The notes: generated by a model from the letters alone, not told the origin. Numbered from the stretch's first letter, positions 23,256 through 36,594 are shown. The stretch is DNA of 64,000 bases from Lineus longissimus (GCF_910592395.1 NC_088323.1:12137501-12201500), one strand, 5' to 3'. Made by a program: numbers and translations.

Positions 23256-23900
23256 TTATGCAGTCAGTATTAGAAGCAGTTTATCAATGCAGAGTTTAAG
23301 AAGCCACGTTGGAACTGGATCCAGTTCACAGGATTTCGAGGGGGATTTTATCAAAATCCTTCTGACCTCCTACTCAGTGGCTGGTGAAAATGCGGAGAGA
23401 GGGGTCATTCCCTCTGGTAGCTCGTCGGCCGTTTTGGAACAGTCATCCTGGGCAGTGTTGAGGGTTTCCCGGATCTTAGCAATCTTATCCGTGAAGAACT
23501 CACTGAAGGACTCCGCGAGTTCCTCAGGCGACTCGGATTGTGGCAGCGGGGAAGACCCAGTATCCCCCAGTAGATGCCGGCTTATTTTATATATCTGCTT
23601 TTGATCGCGGCCACATTCGGTGATCTTCGCTGAATAGTGTGATGTCCTTGCCTTCTTTATGAGCTTGTTAACTACTGCGCACTGGTTACGATACAACTGA
23701 TGATGAACGGTGAGCTTCGTTTTCCTCCACTTGCGCTCCAAGCCCCGCCTAACATGTTTGGCATCTTGGATCTCTTGTGTATACCACGGACATTTGGGAT
23801 GGAGAACAAGTGTCTTGTGTTGAAGAGGAGCATGTTTGTCTAGAAGTGTAGTCAAGCCACTGTTCACGTATTATCAACAGTTAAGCCATCTTGACCATGC
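23256..23900 (-). pseudogene. L2/CR1-like LINE fragment: endonuclease-RT linker
   Basis: Minus-strand frame with LLDKHAPLQHKTLV, PWYTQEIQDAKHVRR and an AESFSEFFTDKIAKIR block. It continues past an in-frame TAG (23368-23370) into KSPSKSCELDPVPTWLLK, the start of the RT region. The endonuclease and the rest of RT are missing. Confidence 0.85.
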
Positions 23901-24412
23901 AATCAAGTGTTAACATTCGCATGTCATGGACTTGCTCATATGAACACTTTAAAAACGTCTGATTCTATCAAAATAACTTGGAGATTTTAAACTCAATGAG
24001 CAGGATAGGCCTAACCCTCTGCTATCAGTGAGGTACCCCCCCCCTGAGGTCTGCATGGCAAAGAGAGAGACGGGTATCCCCTCCTCATTTCTAGATATTA
24101 GGGTGATATTAGAGATGGGGTTATCCAATCTAGACCTTTTCGACATTAAAAACTCTCAACCGACGCAATCAAATCAAGTGTTTGAGGCCTGCAGGTCATG
24201 TAAGATTTTAATATACGTTTTTTCAGCAGTAAACTGCTGGTTTTGTACTTAGTCTGGCCGTAAATTTAAAACCTGGTCTAACTAATTTTGGGTTCTTGAA
24301 TCTGCTTAGTTTTTATGCACAGCCTTATGTACAGCTTAAGTTTTGAGAGGGCTGTTCAAAATACCCCATTTGCTCTGCTGGATAGCATCTTTACTATATT
24401 TGTTTCTTTCAG

Positions 24413-24642
24413 GAAAGGCATCCAAGCGGAAATGTGGGGAGGCTAGCCTTGGCCAGCTGGCAATTTTTTTCGAAGCTAGAGCGTGGGACCACAGCTTACG
24501 TGAAAGGAGAGGACATCTTTCCTCATCCAGTGACTGTCATCACTGTGGATAGATTCAAAAGGGAATTTACTGTAAAGGAAGAAGACAGTGATCAGTTTCA
24601 AAAGTTTGGAGTGTCTGCCCTGTGTGTAACCGATGCCAATAA
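24413..24642 (+). CDS. possible orphan exon
   Basis: Open after TTTCTTTCAG, in a frame containing SKLERGTTAYVKGEDIF and FTVKEEDSDQFQKFG. The donor-like GTAAC at its end coincides with the edge of a LINE fragment, so the boundary may be an insertion junction. Not recognised. Confidence 0.3.
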
Positions 24643-25240
24643 AGGTAACACCATAACGAAGCACCTTTGCTACTGATTTGCTGCCATTAATCACCACAAT
24701 GTTGGACCCGTCCAGATAGATACGATTGAAACCATTCCAATGCTGTTCCTTGAATTCCAAGAAGATCACGCATCCTGGCGAGTAAGATTTAATGGTCGAC
24801 TGTGTCAAAGGCCGCGCTGAGATCCAACAAGACCAGTATGGCGGCACCATGATCGTCGACCATACAATGAATGTCGTTCTGTATGCGAAGTAGAGCGGTC
24901 TCGATGCTGTGTCCCACCTTGTACGCAGATTGAAAGACGTCATGGAGGTCATGAGAGATCATATAAGCATTGATGAGCGCAGCAACAACCCTTTCCAAGA
25001 CCTTGGAGATGAACGAGAGGTTGCTCACTGGTCTGTAATTCTTTAAGACCTTGGTGTCGAGACTCGTCTTCTTGATCGAGGGTGTCACCAATGCTTGCTT
25101 CATTATGTCTGGCACTGTTCCTTCCTCCATTGATCTGTTCACAATCAACTTGATAATCGGTAATATGGCCGCGATGGACGATTTGCAAGTTTGCTGAACT
25201 TCATTGGTGAGCGGCTGATGACCTTCATCAGTTCCACATC
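24643..25240 (-). pseudogene. L2/CR1-like LINE fragment: reverse transcriptase
   Basis: Minus-strand RT blocks: LKNYRPVSNLSFISKVLE, FQSAYKVGHSIETALLR, VLLDLSAAFDTVDH (first catalytic Asp) and, after a frame change, GTALEWFQSYLSGR. Truncated before the F/YADD motif. Overlaps in content with the fragment at 23256-23900 at the linker/RT junction, so they are two separate truncated copies. Confidence 0.85.
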
Positions 25241-25643
25241 ACAGGCTGGAGCATATCCATAGAACCCTGCAATGCAGTAGCCGTTTGTATTGGGTGCTCC
25301 TCTCTAATGCCGTGTTCACACTGGGGTTTTAACACGAATTGAATTCGAATTAAAACGCTGATACGTATTGGGGCGTCACACTCAATTCGTTTCATACTGC
25401 TTTAACCAACACGGTTCTTAAACCGAATTGAATGCAAATCAGCTAATCCGAATCAACGAAATCGTATTGAGATTTTAAGTGTGACGTGCTTGATATGAAT
25501 TAAGAATTTCGATCGCACTGCGCATGCGCCCGGCGCACTTCCTCTTCCGTTAATTCTCCGCGCCAAACTTCTATCAATTCAGTCATTGTCGTGTCAAAAT
25601 CATCATTATTTCATCAATATTCGATCAATTTTCACTCCGAAAC

Positions 25644-27654
25644 ATGGCACACAATCGGGGGAGTGTCTGAATTCGAGCAGAAATCCTGCTCCTGCTGAAC
25701 ATATGGCGAGATGAAGACGTGGAAGGGCAGTTGCAGGGGATGCACAGGAATTTGCCCATTTACAGCAGAGTTTCTGAACTGCTGGAGGTGAGGGGCGGGT
25801 TCAAACGCTCCCCAGAACAGTGTAGAAATAAGTTGAAATCACTAAAGTTGGACTGGTCGAAAGCCAAGACAAACTTTGGGCGTTCCGGCACCTCTGGCCG
25901 GAACAACGTAAACAATGAAGAGTTTGAGATTTTTAATGATGTATTATCTGCACGGCCGATCCATTGTCCCGTCATCATTGTCGACACCATGGTCCCCTCT
26001 GGCTCTGCAGCTACATGTGCTGATGTTAACGATAACCCTTCAGGACCAGTCGGGCTGGATCCGGATCAGAATGACGATCATTCTGATGTAGCGGAAGAGG
26101 ACCCCTTTGCAACCTTTGATGATTCTGGTGAGCATACCAACCTATGGCTCTACTTGTTTTGTAGGGCCTAATGAATTCAGACATCTCGACTTGTCAGACT
26201 TCTTTGTTCCCTAACCAGTAGTGAGTAACCCACTGAGTGTGCAGGAGCATGATATCTAGAAGAGGTGCTCGATGTTCACCCATGCCACCCACCAAATAAG
26301 TTTGTATTTAGAGTTCGAAATAAGACTTGTAAATTAATGTTCTTTAAATTTACTTAAGATGTAAACATTTCTTTTTTAGGTTCACGAAATATGGACGATT
26401 CTTGCAGTGGAACTGGAAGCGAGGGATAGAAGAAAGGCAACAAGAGAGTTTGGACCGGTATGTGTTATGAAAAGTGCCTTATTTTGTATGTATACTAATG
26501 TTGATACCCTAATGTGTGGTGTCTTTGTTGAACATGCAGAAACCATTATAGTGAACATGAGAAAAACAAAAGTGCAGTCAGATTATAAAAGGACATCAGG
26601 CTCACTGTTGTGTTCAGTTTCATATACTAATGGCGGAGAAAAAAAGTGTTATTACAACCATGTACAGTTCTATTTCATTCTTCTCACAATTTCAGGCCGA
26701 CTGGATGACGATGACGATGAATCATTCATTAGCAGTGATGGGGATGAAAGACCCAGTTCAAGTATGTCCAATGCGAATGAGGATGTCAGCTCAAAAAAAT
26801 CATCTTCAAGTTCAAGCGATGGGAAAAAAAGCAAGAAGACTGTTCGTGGAGGCAATACAACAAAGAAGGTTGGGGGCAAGTGTTCTGGCTAAACAGGAGA
26901 TGTATGTGTTCATAAGACATGAGGACAAGTGAGGGAAAACTATCGACGTATGTTATCTGTGGGCACTGTTTTATAGATTCAGAAGCATCAACACGAAGTA
27001 AAAGATGGTGAAAATCTATACTACAATTCTATCATGAGTTGTAGTTCTTTTACACACTGGAAAAGCTGCTACCAGTTCATGTACGTTAATACATTTATTT
27101 CCTTTTATTCGCAGGTTCGCAGTCTAAAGCCAAGCCTTTGAGTGGAGGCTCCAGTATCATGAATATGGCAGTAAGTAATTCAATTGTCCAAAACTTGCAA
27201 GCAATACAACAATGCAAAGGAGAGGCAGAAATGTCTCAGGTAGATTGGCTGATCAACGCGGCAGAAGGAACAGAACAATTGGATTGGAGCTCTTCTGAAT
27301 TAAACAATGACATAACTGTTCAAATAATAACTGATAACTGATTGGCAACTAACACCCCCCCCCCCCCCCCCCCATCAACTGGTACATGTACTTTCAACAA
27401 AGTTAAGTTTATGTTTTTGCATGGTCTTTCAGATTTCTCCAAGAAACCAGCAGCCAAAAAACAGAAGAAGTCATTTGATTTCGGTGGGATGTTATCCGCA
27501 CACCAGGAGAAGAAAAGGAAGGAATTCAGGGAAGAGGAAGAAAGGAAATTCCAGAGACAAATGGAAGAAGAGAGAAGTGCAAGAAAGGAAGAGTTTGAAC
27601 AGAATATGAAAATGATGCAAGCCATGATGGGCCTCGTTTCTGGCAAGAGCCAAG
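25644..27654 (+). pseudogene. Harbinger-type Myb/SANT-like DNA-binding protein with internal stops
   Basis: Exon 1 (25644-26127) starts MAHNRGSV. A TGA (25668-25670) then lies where the first Trp of a Myb/SANT-like fold is expected. The frame continues with LLLLNIWRDEDVEGQL and a trihelix-like domain. Exon 2 (26380-26457) has an in-frame TAG (26427-26429). Exon 3 from 26696 is Asp/Ser-rich. Further pieces follow at 27115-27170 and 27433-27654, the latter a Lys/Glu-rich coiled coil. A Gln/Pro-rich piece after the acceptor at 31758 could be the last exon. Upstream, near 25310, GTGTTCACACTGG resembles Harbinger termini. No transposase gene is present. Splice phases do not all agree, so the later model is tentative. 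Confidence 0.6.
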
Positions 27655-28740
27655 GTGAGTACTGGTAGAGTTGAAGCGGTGGGTAGCAGTTCAACCTTTT
27701 GCACACAATGGACCAGGCCATTTTGACAACGTCATCAGTCAGTCGTGCTGGATGGATAAGCTAGCATGATCTGTTCACCAACAAGCCAAAATACACTGGT
27801 TAGTCTTGCAAAAATACTTTCATGGTACATGTACAGTCCTTCAAAAAAGTAAATTGACACACAAAAATCAAATTTTCTTGAAAACGGCTGGTGATAAATC
27901 GATTCGGTTTGCTGCATTTGATAGGACATTTAGTTGTGCATCATGGTATCTACCACATAAAAATTAGCCATTTTATCTAATACCGACTTTTATTGATTTA
28001 CAAAAGGCCCCAAAATCAACTTTTTCGTTTCCGATTTTTTTCGTACTTTTTCTTGATAGGATGAATCACCATGATGAAAAACCCACGTCCCCATCAAGGT
28101 GATGAAAATATCTTGTGTTAATTGGTGGGAAAACAGCATTTTATGTCAAAATTTTGCACCTTGTTTATTGACTTTGGAATTACTTTGGAGAAGTCGACCA
28201 TAGCCAATTATGTCAGTTTCAACATGCAGCCCGAGTGTTAATTCCTTATTGGCTGAGGTTTTAAATGGGGGTGGAAATGTTGTTAAAATTGATGTATTGT
28301 AAACGCGAGGGTAAAATAATATTGGTGAACCCACTGTCCAGCTGCCAAATCCAGGCCTGGGAGAGCTATTCATAGGCATATTATTCCGGTTGTCTGGGCC
28401 AGGTGAATAATATCAAGGGGCCATCTTCGCAGTAGAAGACCGGGTAACAAAACCCTTTTGCACAAATGGGTTAATAAGTTGCAGATTCAAGTGAAAACTG
28501 TGGAATTTCTTAGATATTCACTCATAACTCAACAGAAACTTCCAGTAAATATAAAATTTGCCCCCAAAAAATGTGTGATAAAAAAGTTGATTTTGGGACC
28601 TTTCATAAATCGAAATGAAATGGCCAGGGCCATTGTGCTCACCTCATGTGGAGGAAAGATGGATAAAGAGCATGGTCTTGTGTCATGTAGTGTTAGGTTT
28701 GATGTAGGTCCAAGCAATTACAATTTCCCCAAAATGGCCA

Positions 28741-29640
28741 ATTTACAGTACATTCGACCTCTGTGACCTTGAAAAGTAGGTCAAATCAAAGAAGACCCGG
28801 GTGACACATTGAATGGTTGTTAGAATTAGATGTACCTATGATATAAAATTGGTGCCAATCGGGCAAGTCATTACTAGGAATAATGGCATTTTGAAGAATT
28901 TAGGATTTGGCCCCCTCCCTGGAGGCCAAACGGCAAATCAGATCGCACCAAACTTCGGTACCTGAGATCACCTGACCAAGGGGTACATGTGTACTTAATT
29001 TGTGATCAATAGTCATTACAGTTAAGAAACGTGCCATAGTTACGGCCTGACGGCGAATTTACGCCATTTGACCTCTGTGACCTTGACAAGAAGGTCAAAT
29101 TAAAAACCTGTGTGACATATACTGTATGGTGGTTAGATGTACCCATGATATCAAATTGGTGGCAATCGGGCAAGAAGTTAAGGAATAATCACATTTTTAA
29201 GGTTTTTGGATTTTGCCCCCTGGTGGTCAAGTGGTGAATCATATTGGACCAAACTTTGGTCCCTGAGATCACCTGACTAAGGGGTAAATGTGTACCAAAT
29301 TTGGTATCAATAGTCATTGCAGTTTAGAAACGTGCCATCGTTACATCCTAATGGCTAATTTACACCATTTGACCTCTGTGACCTTGAAAAGGAGGTCAAA
29401 TCAAAAACCCGGAGGATATATGATGCACCTTTGCTAGAAGTACCTACCATATTTTTTTCAAAATTTCCCGACTACTATTAAGAGAGATATTGCATATTTT
29501 CACTTTTAACGTTTGGCCCCCTGGTGGCCAAACCATGAAACGAATCGGATCGAAACTTAGTCTCCCAGGTGTCATTACATAAGGGTACATGTGTACCAAG
29601 TTTCAACTCAATAGCTCTAACAGTTACGAAACGTGCCCTG
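28741..29640 (+). repeat. three tandem ~300-bp units
   Basis: GACCTCTGTGACCTTG recurs at about 28757, 29070 and 29370, each followed by GTCAAAT and later by GGCCCCCT or TTGCCCCCTGG, GAGATCACCTGAC and AAACGTGCC. Units differ by several per cent. Confidence 0.8.
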
Positions 29641-29645
29641 CTAAC

Positions 29646-29766
<121 letters not shown>

Positions 29767-30710
29767 GCCACGGTATGGGATAAGCTCACCTCTGCTAAGA
29801 GGTGAGCTAAAAATTGACTTATAGGTAAAATAGCAAATTTCCAAGTGGTAGATATCATGATGCACAACTAAATGCCCTATCAAATGCAGCAAACCGAATC
29901 GATTTTTCACCAGCCGTTTTCAAGAAAATTTGATTTTGTGTGTCCATTTACTTTTTTGAAGGACTGTACATGTATTTTATATAATACCGGTATGGTAAGA
30001 GTGAACGACTACAGTCTACAATGAAGGACTGTGTTGAAGAACTTACATTGCTAAGGCACCATAAAAAAAAATGTCAGTTTATCATCCCCGCCCACATCAC
30101 TTTTTTGACCCGCATCAAAAAAAAAATTTATTTTTTAATTTTCAATTTCAATCACTAAATTAGGCTTTCAGCAGATAAGAATTGATTCACTATCTATTCA
30201 GTTGCATTTCTGATGAAATTCTCTGTCCAATGATACCAGACATGTCTACTTTGGTTCATTTTAATCAACTGTTATTCACTTTTATATGAGGAAACTCACC
30301 CCAGCGTAGATGACGGCCGGCGGCATGCCGAACGGACGACGATTGATTTGGCGCGAAAAACGCTACACTCATCAAATATGCCAAACACCATTGACACATC
30401 AGAGTTTTCAGCGTAACAAACAATATCACAGTGATTTTAGATAGTCAATGCTGTTTTACAATACTTTTCAAGGAGGTTCAGAGGAATGTGTTGAAAGATT
30501 TTGTCTTCAATTGCCAAATTCGCGCCTTTTTCAGAACACGTGCTCTCCCGGTGCTAAATGTATAGTGCGCCTCTCATGGCGCCTCGTTGAACTAAATCTT
30601 CCACTTTTTGATACTAGCTGCCAGAATGCCGTTTGTCGTGTTACAGATTGTGCATAAAGCACGTATTTTGAAGGCGTGGTACGGAACATCTGTCCCGCCT
30701 CAAGCCACAA

Positions 30711-31507
30711 TGAGTGACATTTATTCTGAGTTTTCAAGCGGCACAATCGGCCATGGTCATGGACTCGATGAAGAGTACAATGGATGCAAGGTAAGGCATT
30801 GTATGGTCATCACGCATGCTCCAACGTCTGTTATCGCTACACGCTGCATACGGGGCTTGCTTTGTATGACGTCAGTTGGGTTTTCGCGGGAACGTGGATG
30901 TCCCCACGTGCACGGATGTCAAATGTGCACTGAAAGACGCTATTCCTGTGATGCGTTAAGATCTGCCATATCAGGGTGTGGCGGTGGGGGATAGGGGGAT
31001 ATTCTGTTCACAATATTTTGGTCATCCTGTGTTCTAAACATGTGTGCAGTGATTGTTCAGTCCAAGTGTGGATTCATTCTTCTCCATTTTCAGTGCGACG
31101 AATGTCAACGATGGCGCTGTATTTATAGTAAGAAGGCTTTAAAACGGGACGAGCGCGACAAGCTTAATCGAGAGATGGATACCCTGCTATACTCTTGTGG
31201 CACATCATTCAGTGACCTGGAGGAATTGCCAGAAGACTCTGTCCTTAGTCGTGTTTTTATGAGCAAGAAACTTACCTGCAATTCACCCATGGAGATTCCT
31301 TATTACACCTCATTTCCAGAGGAACCACTGTGCTTTGAATGTGGTACAGATGAGGATTTGTGCATCTATGATGCCAAGAAGAACTTCCCATTGTGTGAAA
31401 GGTGCAGGGGATACTGGAAAAACCTTCCAGGAAAGGCGAACAAAGGCCTTCGCACCTCGGGGGGGGGGGGGGGGGGGGGCGGGGGGAGACAAACTTTTCA
31501 CTTGTGA
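30711..31507 (+). CDS. small Cys-rich zinc-binding protein of transposon type
   Basis: Two exons: 30711-30790 (ATG in CACAATGAG, donor AAG|GTAAGG) and 31094 onward (acceptor TTTTCAG), joined in phase 0. The product has paired cysteines: CDECQRWRCIY, LYSCG, LTCNSPMEIPYY, LCFECG and PLCERC, suggesting at least two zinc sites. The same arrangement occurs in uncharacterised multi-copy proteins of corals and molluscs that look transposon-derived. The reading frame runs into a G tract at 31460-31483 and stops at 31505-31507; the length of that tract decides the C-terminus, so the end is uncertain. Confidence 0.55.
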
Positions 31508-31757
31508 GAATGACGTCAGGCCTGTAGGACAATGAAAGAGGCACCAGGGTGTAGTTAAGCATAAATTTATAGCATCAATTTCATGTTCAATTGTTCATGT
31601 TGCTTTCATTTAAATACCCGTTTCTGTTCTGAAAAAATAAAAAATAAAAAATAAAAACCGCCCTCCCTCATCACTTTCTTTAGAAAAAAGGATGATAAAC
31701 TAACATTTTTTTTATGGGGCCTAATATGCAGTACATGTATTCACTATTTATTTTACA

Positions 31758-32050
31758 GCACCGAATACACAGCAGCAGATACCAGTCACCCGATTTCAAC
31801 CACCACATGCACAGGCTGAGATGCCTCGGCAGACCGATCCAGCACAGCACCCTACGACTCGGCCAACTTTCGCAGCAGCCAACAGCAGCATCAGAGCCGT
31901 TACAGTGTAGACTAGTCATATGGAACACCGTCGCATGGGTATTCTCAGTCTTCTGCTGCAAGTTCTGACGTTGAGAACGGGGACATTTTTGCAACTTTGC
32001 GATCGAGCTACAATCTGCTCCATGACAGTCATGATGGCAGCAACTGAACA
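31758..32050 (+). other. possible terminal exon, Gln/Pro/Ser-rich
   Basis: After TTTTACAG, one frame reads PNTQQQIPVTRFQPPHAQAE. A second frame further on reads YGTPSHGYSQSSAASSDVE and ends at a TGA at 32046. Composition suggests coding, but the frames disagree. Phase would fit the donor at 27654 of the Myb/SANT gene. Confidence 0.35.
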
Positions 32051-32879
32051 ACACAAGTGTCTTGTTCTTTTTGGTCTTAAAAGATAATGTGACCTCCCTA
32101 GTCCCTATATTGCAGAAGTGTATGTTGTTGACGTTTAATACCGGTATATTTTTTTGACACATGATCGTCTGATTGTGAGTATTGTAGCTTGTGCTGAAGT
32201 GAATGCCTGAAAAATGGTATCACTGATCTGAATATATCTTAACAAACACAATATAAAGATGTTTTTAGAATAATTTTTTCATGCAATTTTGAATATATAA
32301 ATTTTTGTATGGAGTTAAGTTGATCTTATCAGAGGTTTGATTGTTTGTTACGCCACAGAGACCAAAGATTGAATGGTGAATGGCCTAGGAATGTATGCTG
32401 AATGAAACTGTTCTTTTTTTTTTATGTATGTGTATACATGTACTAGCAGTTGAGAATGTGCTTCTTGCAGGATCTGCAGATTGAAATTGAATGCTTGATG
32501 TCTCATGATCTCATAATTCTCAGGTGAAAATTCCTTTGTCAAATACAAATTATCTTTTCTATATTACTTTTTCATAATAAATATATATTTCTTGAATTGA
32601 AATTAATTTTCGATTTTCAATGAACAACATTGAGCAATGATCGAGAACATCGACTCTTGTCACCTTTATTGTGAAGGCGTCCTTCGATAATAGTTCCTAT
32701 CGTCATGATCATAGTTCTCATCAATCGCATCTGCTGGAGGCTGAAGACATATAAGTGGCCATCTCTATAACAATTGCTGTTTCTTCACTAAGTTGTCACA
32801 GATTCTGAAGACTGCTGCCAATCCATTAAAAGTAACAATATGAGACCAGTTGGGACATGTCACAACTTTCTTCTTCTTG
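32051..32879. other. gene-free stretch
   Basis: AT-rich, with no exon, RNA gene or clear repeat recognised. Confidence 0.4.
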
Positions 32880-32899
32880 TGATGTCTTGCAAAGGACCA

Positions 32900-33665
32900 T
32901 GTACCGAATGGTCGAAGTGCCCCGCACGAGACCAGGAATGCAATAAATGTGGAAAACTTGGGCACTATGGCAAAGTTTGTCTCAACTCGGAACACCGCGA
33001 ACACAGCTCATCGTGATCGGCACCCCGCGGCCAGGGCAGATCGAGTTGAGGAAGGAGTCACGGTCGAGGCAGACGCAACCAGACACCCCATCGTGGGGTA
33101 TCAAGGAACATTCACAGTGTCGAGCACGAATCAGACTTTATGAATGAATTCGAAGGCCTCACTTTCAGCATAATTAATGCTGACGCATGAACAATGATCA
33201 CAATAGGACCGAGGCTTACGCGACCTTCAAAATTGAACCGTATCCTGGCAAGACCACCAATCGTAAAGGCAAGGCCGACACCGGCGCCCAAGGGAACATT
33301 CTACCGCTGCACACTTTCCGAGGCTTATATCCAAATAGGGTCAACAATCATGGGCTTCCCAAGAACACTCTGCAATCACAAACGAAGTTGACAGCCTATT
33401 ACGGCACCACGATGCCTCGGCATGGGGAAATAAACATTCCGTGCCGTGACAACACCGGAAAATGGCACCCCACAAACTTCTATGTGGCCGAGACCGCAGG
33501 ACCCGTCATATACGGACTGAAAACGTGTACGCAATTGGGCCTTGTAACCATGAACTGCGCAATTACCGCACAGCATAAAACAATCAAACCGCAACCTCAA
33601 CTCCCTCCAATCTGTGATGCTGAGCAGCTCCGTGAACTGTATCCAGATCGATTTGAAGGCCTAGG
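32900..33665 (+). pseudogene. Gypsy-3 zinc knuckle and aspartic protease
   Basis: CNKCGKLGHYGKVC at about 32942-32983 is a CCHC knuckle, and its frame stops shortly after. The protease frame (from 33187) has ADTGAQGNILPL, the Asp-Thr-Gly active site, then a hydrophobic strand and GLKTCTQLGLV. A one-base frame change near 33180 separates the gag tail from the protease. The frame is cut at 33665 by the BEL/Pao LTR. Confidence 0.85.
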
Positions 33666-33910
33666 TGTTAGCGCTGTTTCATCGGGTTATTGTTTAATGT
33701 TACATTGTGTGTAGTATCTTTAGTTGTTATCGCTGCTGCGGATTTCGGACCAGAAAAAACATGTTAAAGTGAAAGCCCAAATTCGTGGTACAGCGAAAGA
33801 AATGTCAAGAAATCTGCTACTCAACACAAGAAGGTGTTTTATTAAATAGTGACATGGAAAGATCTTAGTTTTCGTTATCGGCTGGTCCCAGTATACCTGA
33901 GAAGTATACA
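33666..33910 (+). repeat. BEL/Pao 5' LTR
   Basis: TG...CA direct repeat of 42108-42360. The sequence after it, TGGTAACATG, is the presumed primer site; the tRNA was not identified. Confidence 0.85.
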
Positions 33911-35569
33911 TGGTAACATGAATGGAAGGTGTTTTTGTGAATGGAAAACTTCTCGAACTTTAAGATCATGACGTCCCAGTTCCGTTTCATACAGTCAAGA
34001 CACTCGTCAGCCTTGTAGGTGATACTGTGCAGCATCTGCTACGCATGGTGTTCCAGTTCTGTTTAGTACCATCAAGAATCTGTTTCGTACCATCAAGAAA
34101 CTCCAGTGTTGCAGAAGAAAAACTTTCTGTCATGACGTCCCGCTCACGTTGCGGACGGCCACTCAGATCTACAGTGGCCATCAGTGAGTGCTCTGGGTAG
34201 CCAAAGTGTAACTGATATCCAAAGTGACCCAGTTGCTGGCAGATTATAGCCTCGGTTTAGTATACCTGGTTAGCATAAACTTGGCCGCCCACTGACATAG
34301 ATTCATGCATAATATGTCCTAGTTTACCTATATTAGGAATGTAAACAATAATAGTGCCATGCATGGAAAGTGGAGTTTGTCCATCTGAAATGTGCATTGA
34401 ATTCACTATTGCAGTACAATAAATAAAATCACCCTCTCAACATCCCTAATCCATTGAATCAAGAATATCCAAATATCCAAACAATTATTTCATTCCATAT
34501 TCCTTTTTTGGTCGAAAAATATAAGTCAAAGTAAGGGTCACTGAATGAATATAGGCCTACAAAGGTGAAACATTGATAATCCAAAAGAAGTAAGAATATA
34601 ATCCACCAAAGGAACAACAAAATAAGTTGAACCTGTTCAGAAGAACTGGAACCAGGAAAGATGTAACAAAATTGACAAGGCAGGAAGCACTTATCTTCAC
34701 CACCACGTGTTTCATCATGGTTACTGTGGTCAATATGCTAATGAGCGGCTGATAATGAGCTGGACAAGCAACATCAAAAATGTGATAGCCACTTCGTTGA
34801 TGACCAGAAAGGGTGTAAATTGTACTCATTCACTACAGTAAGACATGGTCAACACCATGGAATTGACCTTCTGCACTTGAAGTATCAGAAACAAAATCTA
34901 TCCCTGTTACAAGATCAAAAGAATATGCCGCCTTGCAAACAAGCAGCCTGCTGAGTTTGAGAGATTATAGCAGACAAGTGTATAAACAAATTAACCCAAA
35001 TGTGTGTAATTAATCAAGCAGAAAGGTCCCTGTACCAGGCTGTATCATGATACCATACACAAGTTGACCACCAAGAATGTTATTGACAGTTTAGTTGAGG
35101 GGGAGGGGGCTGTGCTGGGTGGACTCCAGCCATTCATAAGCCTCATACATCAAGGGGTGTGCATATTCATTGAGAAAAGTGGTTGAATTCCACAGCCAAG
35201 ATGTCAATTAAAGGTCTCCCATCAATGGTCTCTTGTTTTAGACATAGAAACTTTTTCTATCCCAATTAGAAGTTGGGGGTGGGGTGTGTGTTGGACAGTA
35301 CTCACAATGAAATGCATTTTATGCTCTCAAAAGTGCTTAAATGGAATACATGTTGCATTAGGATTGTAGTGTGGTATGTATCTAACAATATTAAGCATGT
35401 TTATTGAGGTAAAAAAAGATTTGGGCTGTGTCAGAGTCATTTCAAATAATGACCCCAGCTATCAAAGCACTATCTGAGATCATAGTGCATTGAAACTGGA
35501 ATGCACTAGATAGTACACAAACTAGGTCAATCCAGAACGAGGCTGACTTTGGCCTATTTTGTATAAGTT
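33911..35569 (+). other. BEL/Pao leader, no gene seen
   Basis: About 1.66 kb between LTR and gag without a convincing frame. Long for a leader, so deletions of early gag or foreign insertions are possible. Confidence 0.4.
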
Positions 35570-35590
35570 TTGACCCAGGTTGTACACTGC

Positions 35591-36594
35591 ATGGAGAGCT
35601 ATCTAAAGGAGAAAGCAGCACAACTTCGAAGATCATTCGGTCAACTTAAAGGCAGGGTGACACGAAAGGCCAGGGTATTGGAAGAAGGTGTACCTGTTAT
35701 GACAGCGGCGCAGATAGAGGTCGCTCAAGATGAGTTGACAGATGCGATGGTGAGATATGGGGATCAACATGAAAACTTTTGTAAAATTGCGTCCGACGAG
35801 GAAAGGGGGGAAGCTTCGGCTGTGTATTTTGAAGTGGGACAGCAAGTGAAGTTTAACTTGGATGTCGGAGAAAGACAGAAGGCTTACTTGTTACGTCAAC
35901 AAAATGCACAGAGGACCAGGGAAGTGGTCAGGCCTAAGCTGAAGGAACAAAGCTATGTTCCAATTCCTAACCAAGTCAGAGGGAGCTTGAAGATGAAAGT
36001 AGCAACCCATAAGTCACTGCCTAAGGTATCCCAGGGAAAAGTAACTGCCAGGGAGGAGATTGAAAATGCAGAAAGACTACTACAGATGCTGGAGGAAAGG
36101 ACTGCTCGATTGAAGATTGAGGAGTTAGAACGTGAGATTGTGGATAAGGAGCATAATATGAAAGCACTTGAAGTCAAACGAAAGACTGTAAAATGTAAAC
36201 CTTAGAATTGTGTCCTGAGGCAGGGGTTAATGCCGCCACAGAGGACATGCCCTACAAACGCATCTGTCGGTTTTGTAAGGCTGAGGATCATGGAATTTGG
36301 GCATGCAGCAACTTTGAAAAGGAAGACTTGGACGCTCGAAGAAGATTTGTCCGTAACAATCGACTTTGTTATTGTTGCCCAGGAAGGCACATGGTCAGAT
36401 CCTGTACCCGGAAGAAGAAGAAATACCCAAAGTGTGACCAGGACCATCATGTCCTCTTACACTTGGAGAAGACATCTAAGCCGCCTAAGAAAGAGGACAT
36501 TGGGTCCTTGCAGAGTGTTAAGCCAAAGAGTATGGTTCTCTTAAAGGTGATTCCTGTCAGAATAGCAGCCCAAAATCATCAATCAATGCTGTAG
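35591..36594 (+). pseudogene. BEL/Pao gag
   Basis: From ATG 35591 (MESYLKEK), a Lys/Glu-rich helical protein runs to a stop at 36205. It includes a coiled coil (AERLLQMLEERTARLKIEEL). The adjacent frame 36208-36594 holds the nucleocapsid Cys/His clusters: CRFCKAEDHGIWAC, LCYCCPGRHMVRSC and a HHVLLH end, typical of BEL/Pao gag. A protease is not seen after it; the sequence passes almost directly to RT, suggesting deletion. Confidence 0.75.

Noticed and set aside
23256-25240. The two LINE fragments as one circularly permuted element
   Set aside because: Both contain their own version of the linker/RT junction, so they are two separate truncated copies.
32765-33004. Minus-strand frame with CPNW and KKKK motifs
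   Set aside because: It is the shadow of the Gypsy-3 zinc-knuckle region on the plus strand.
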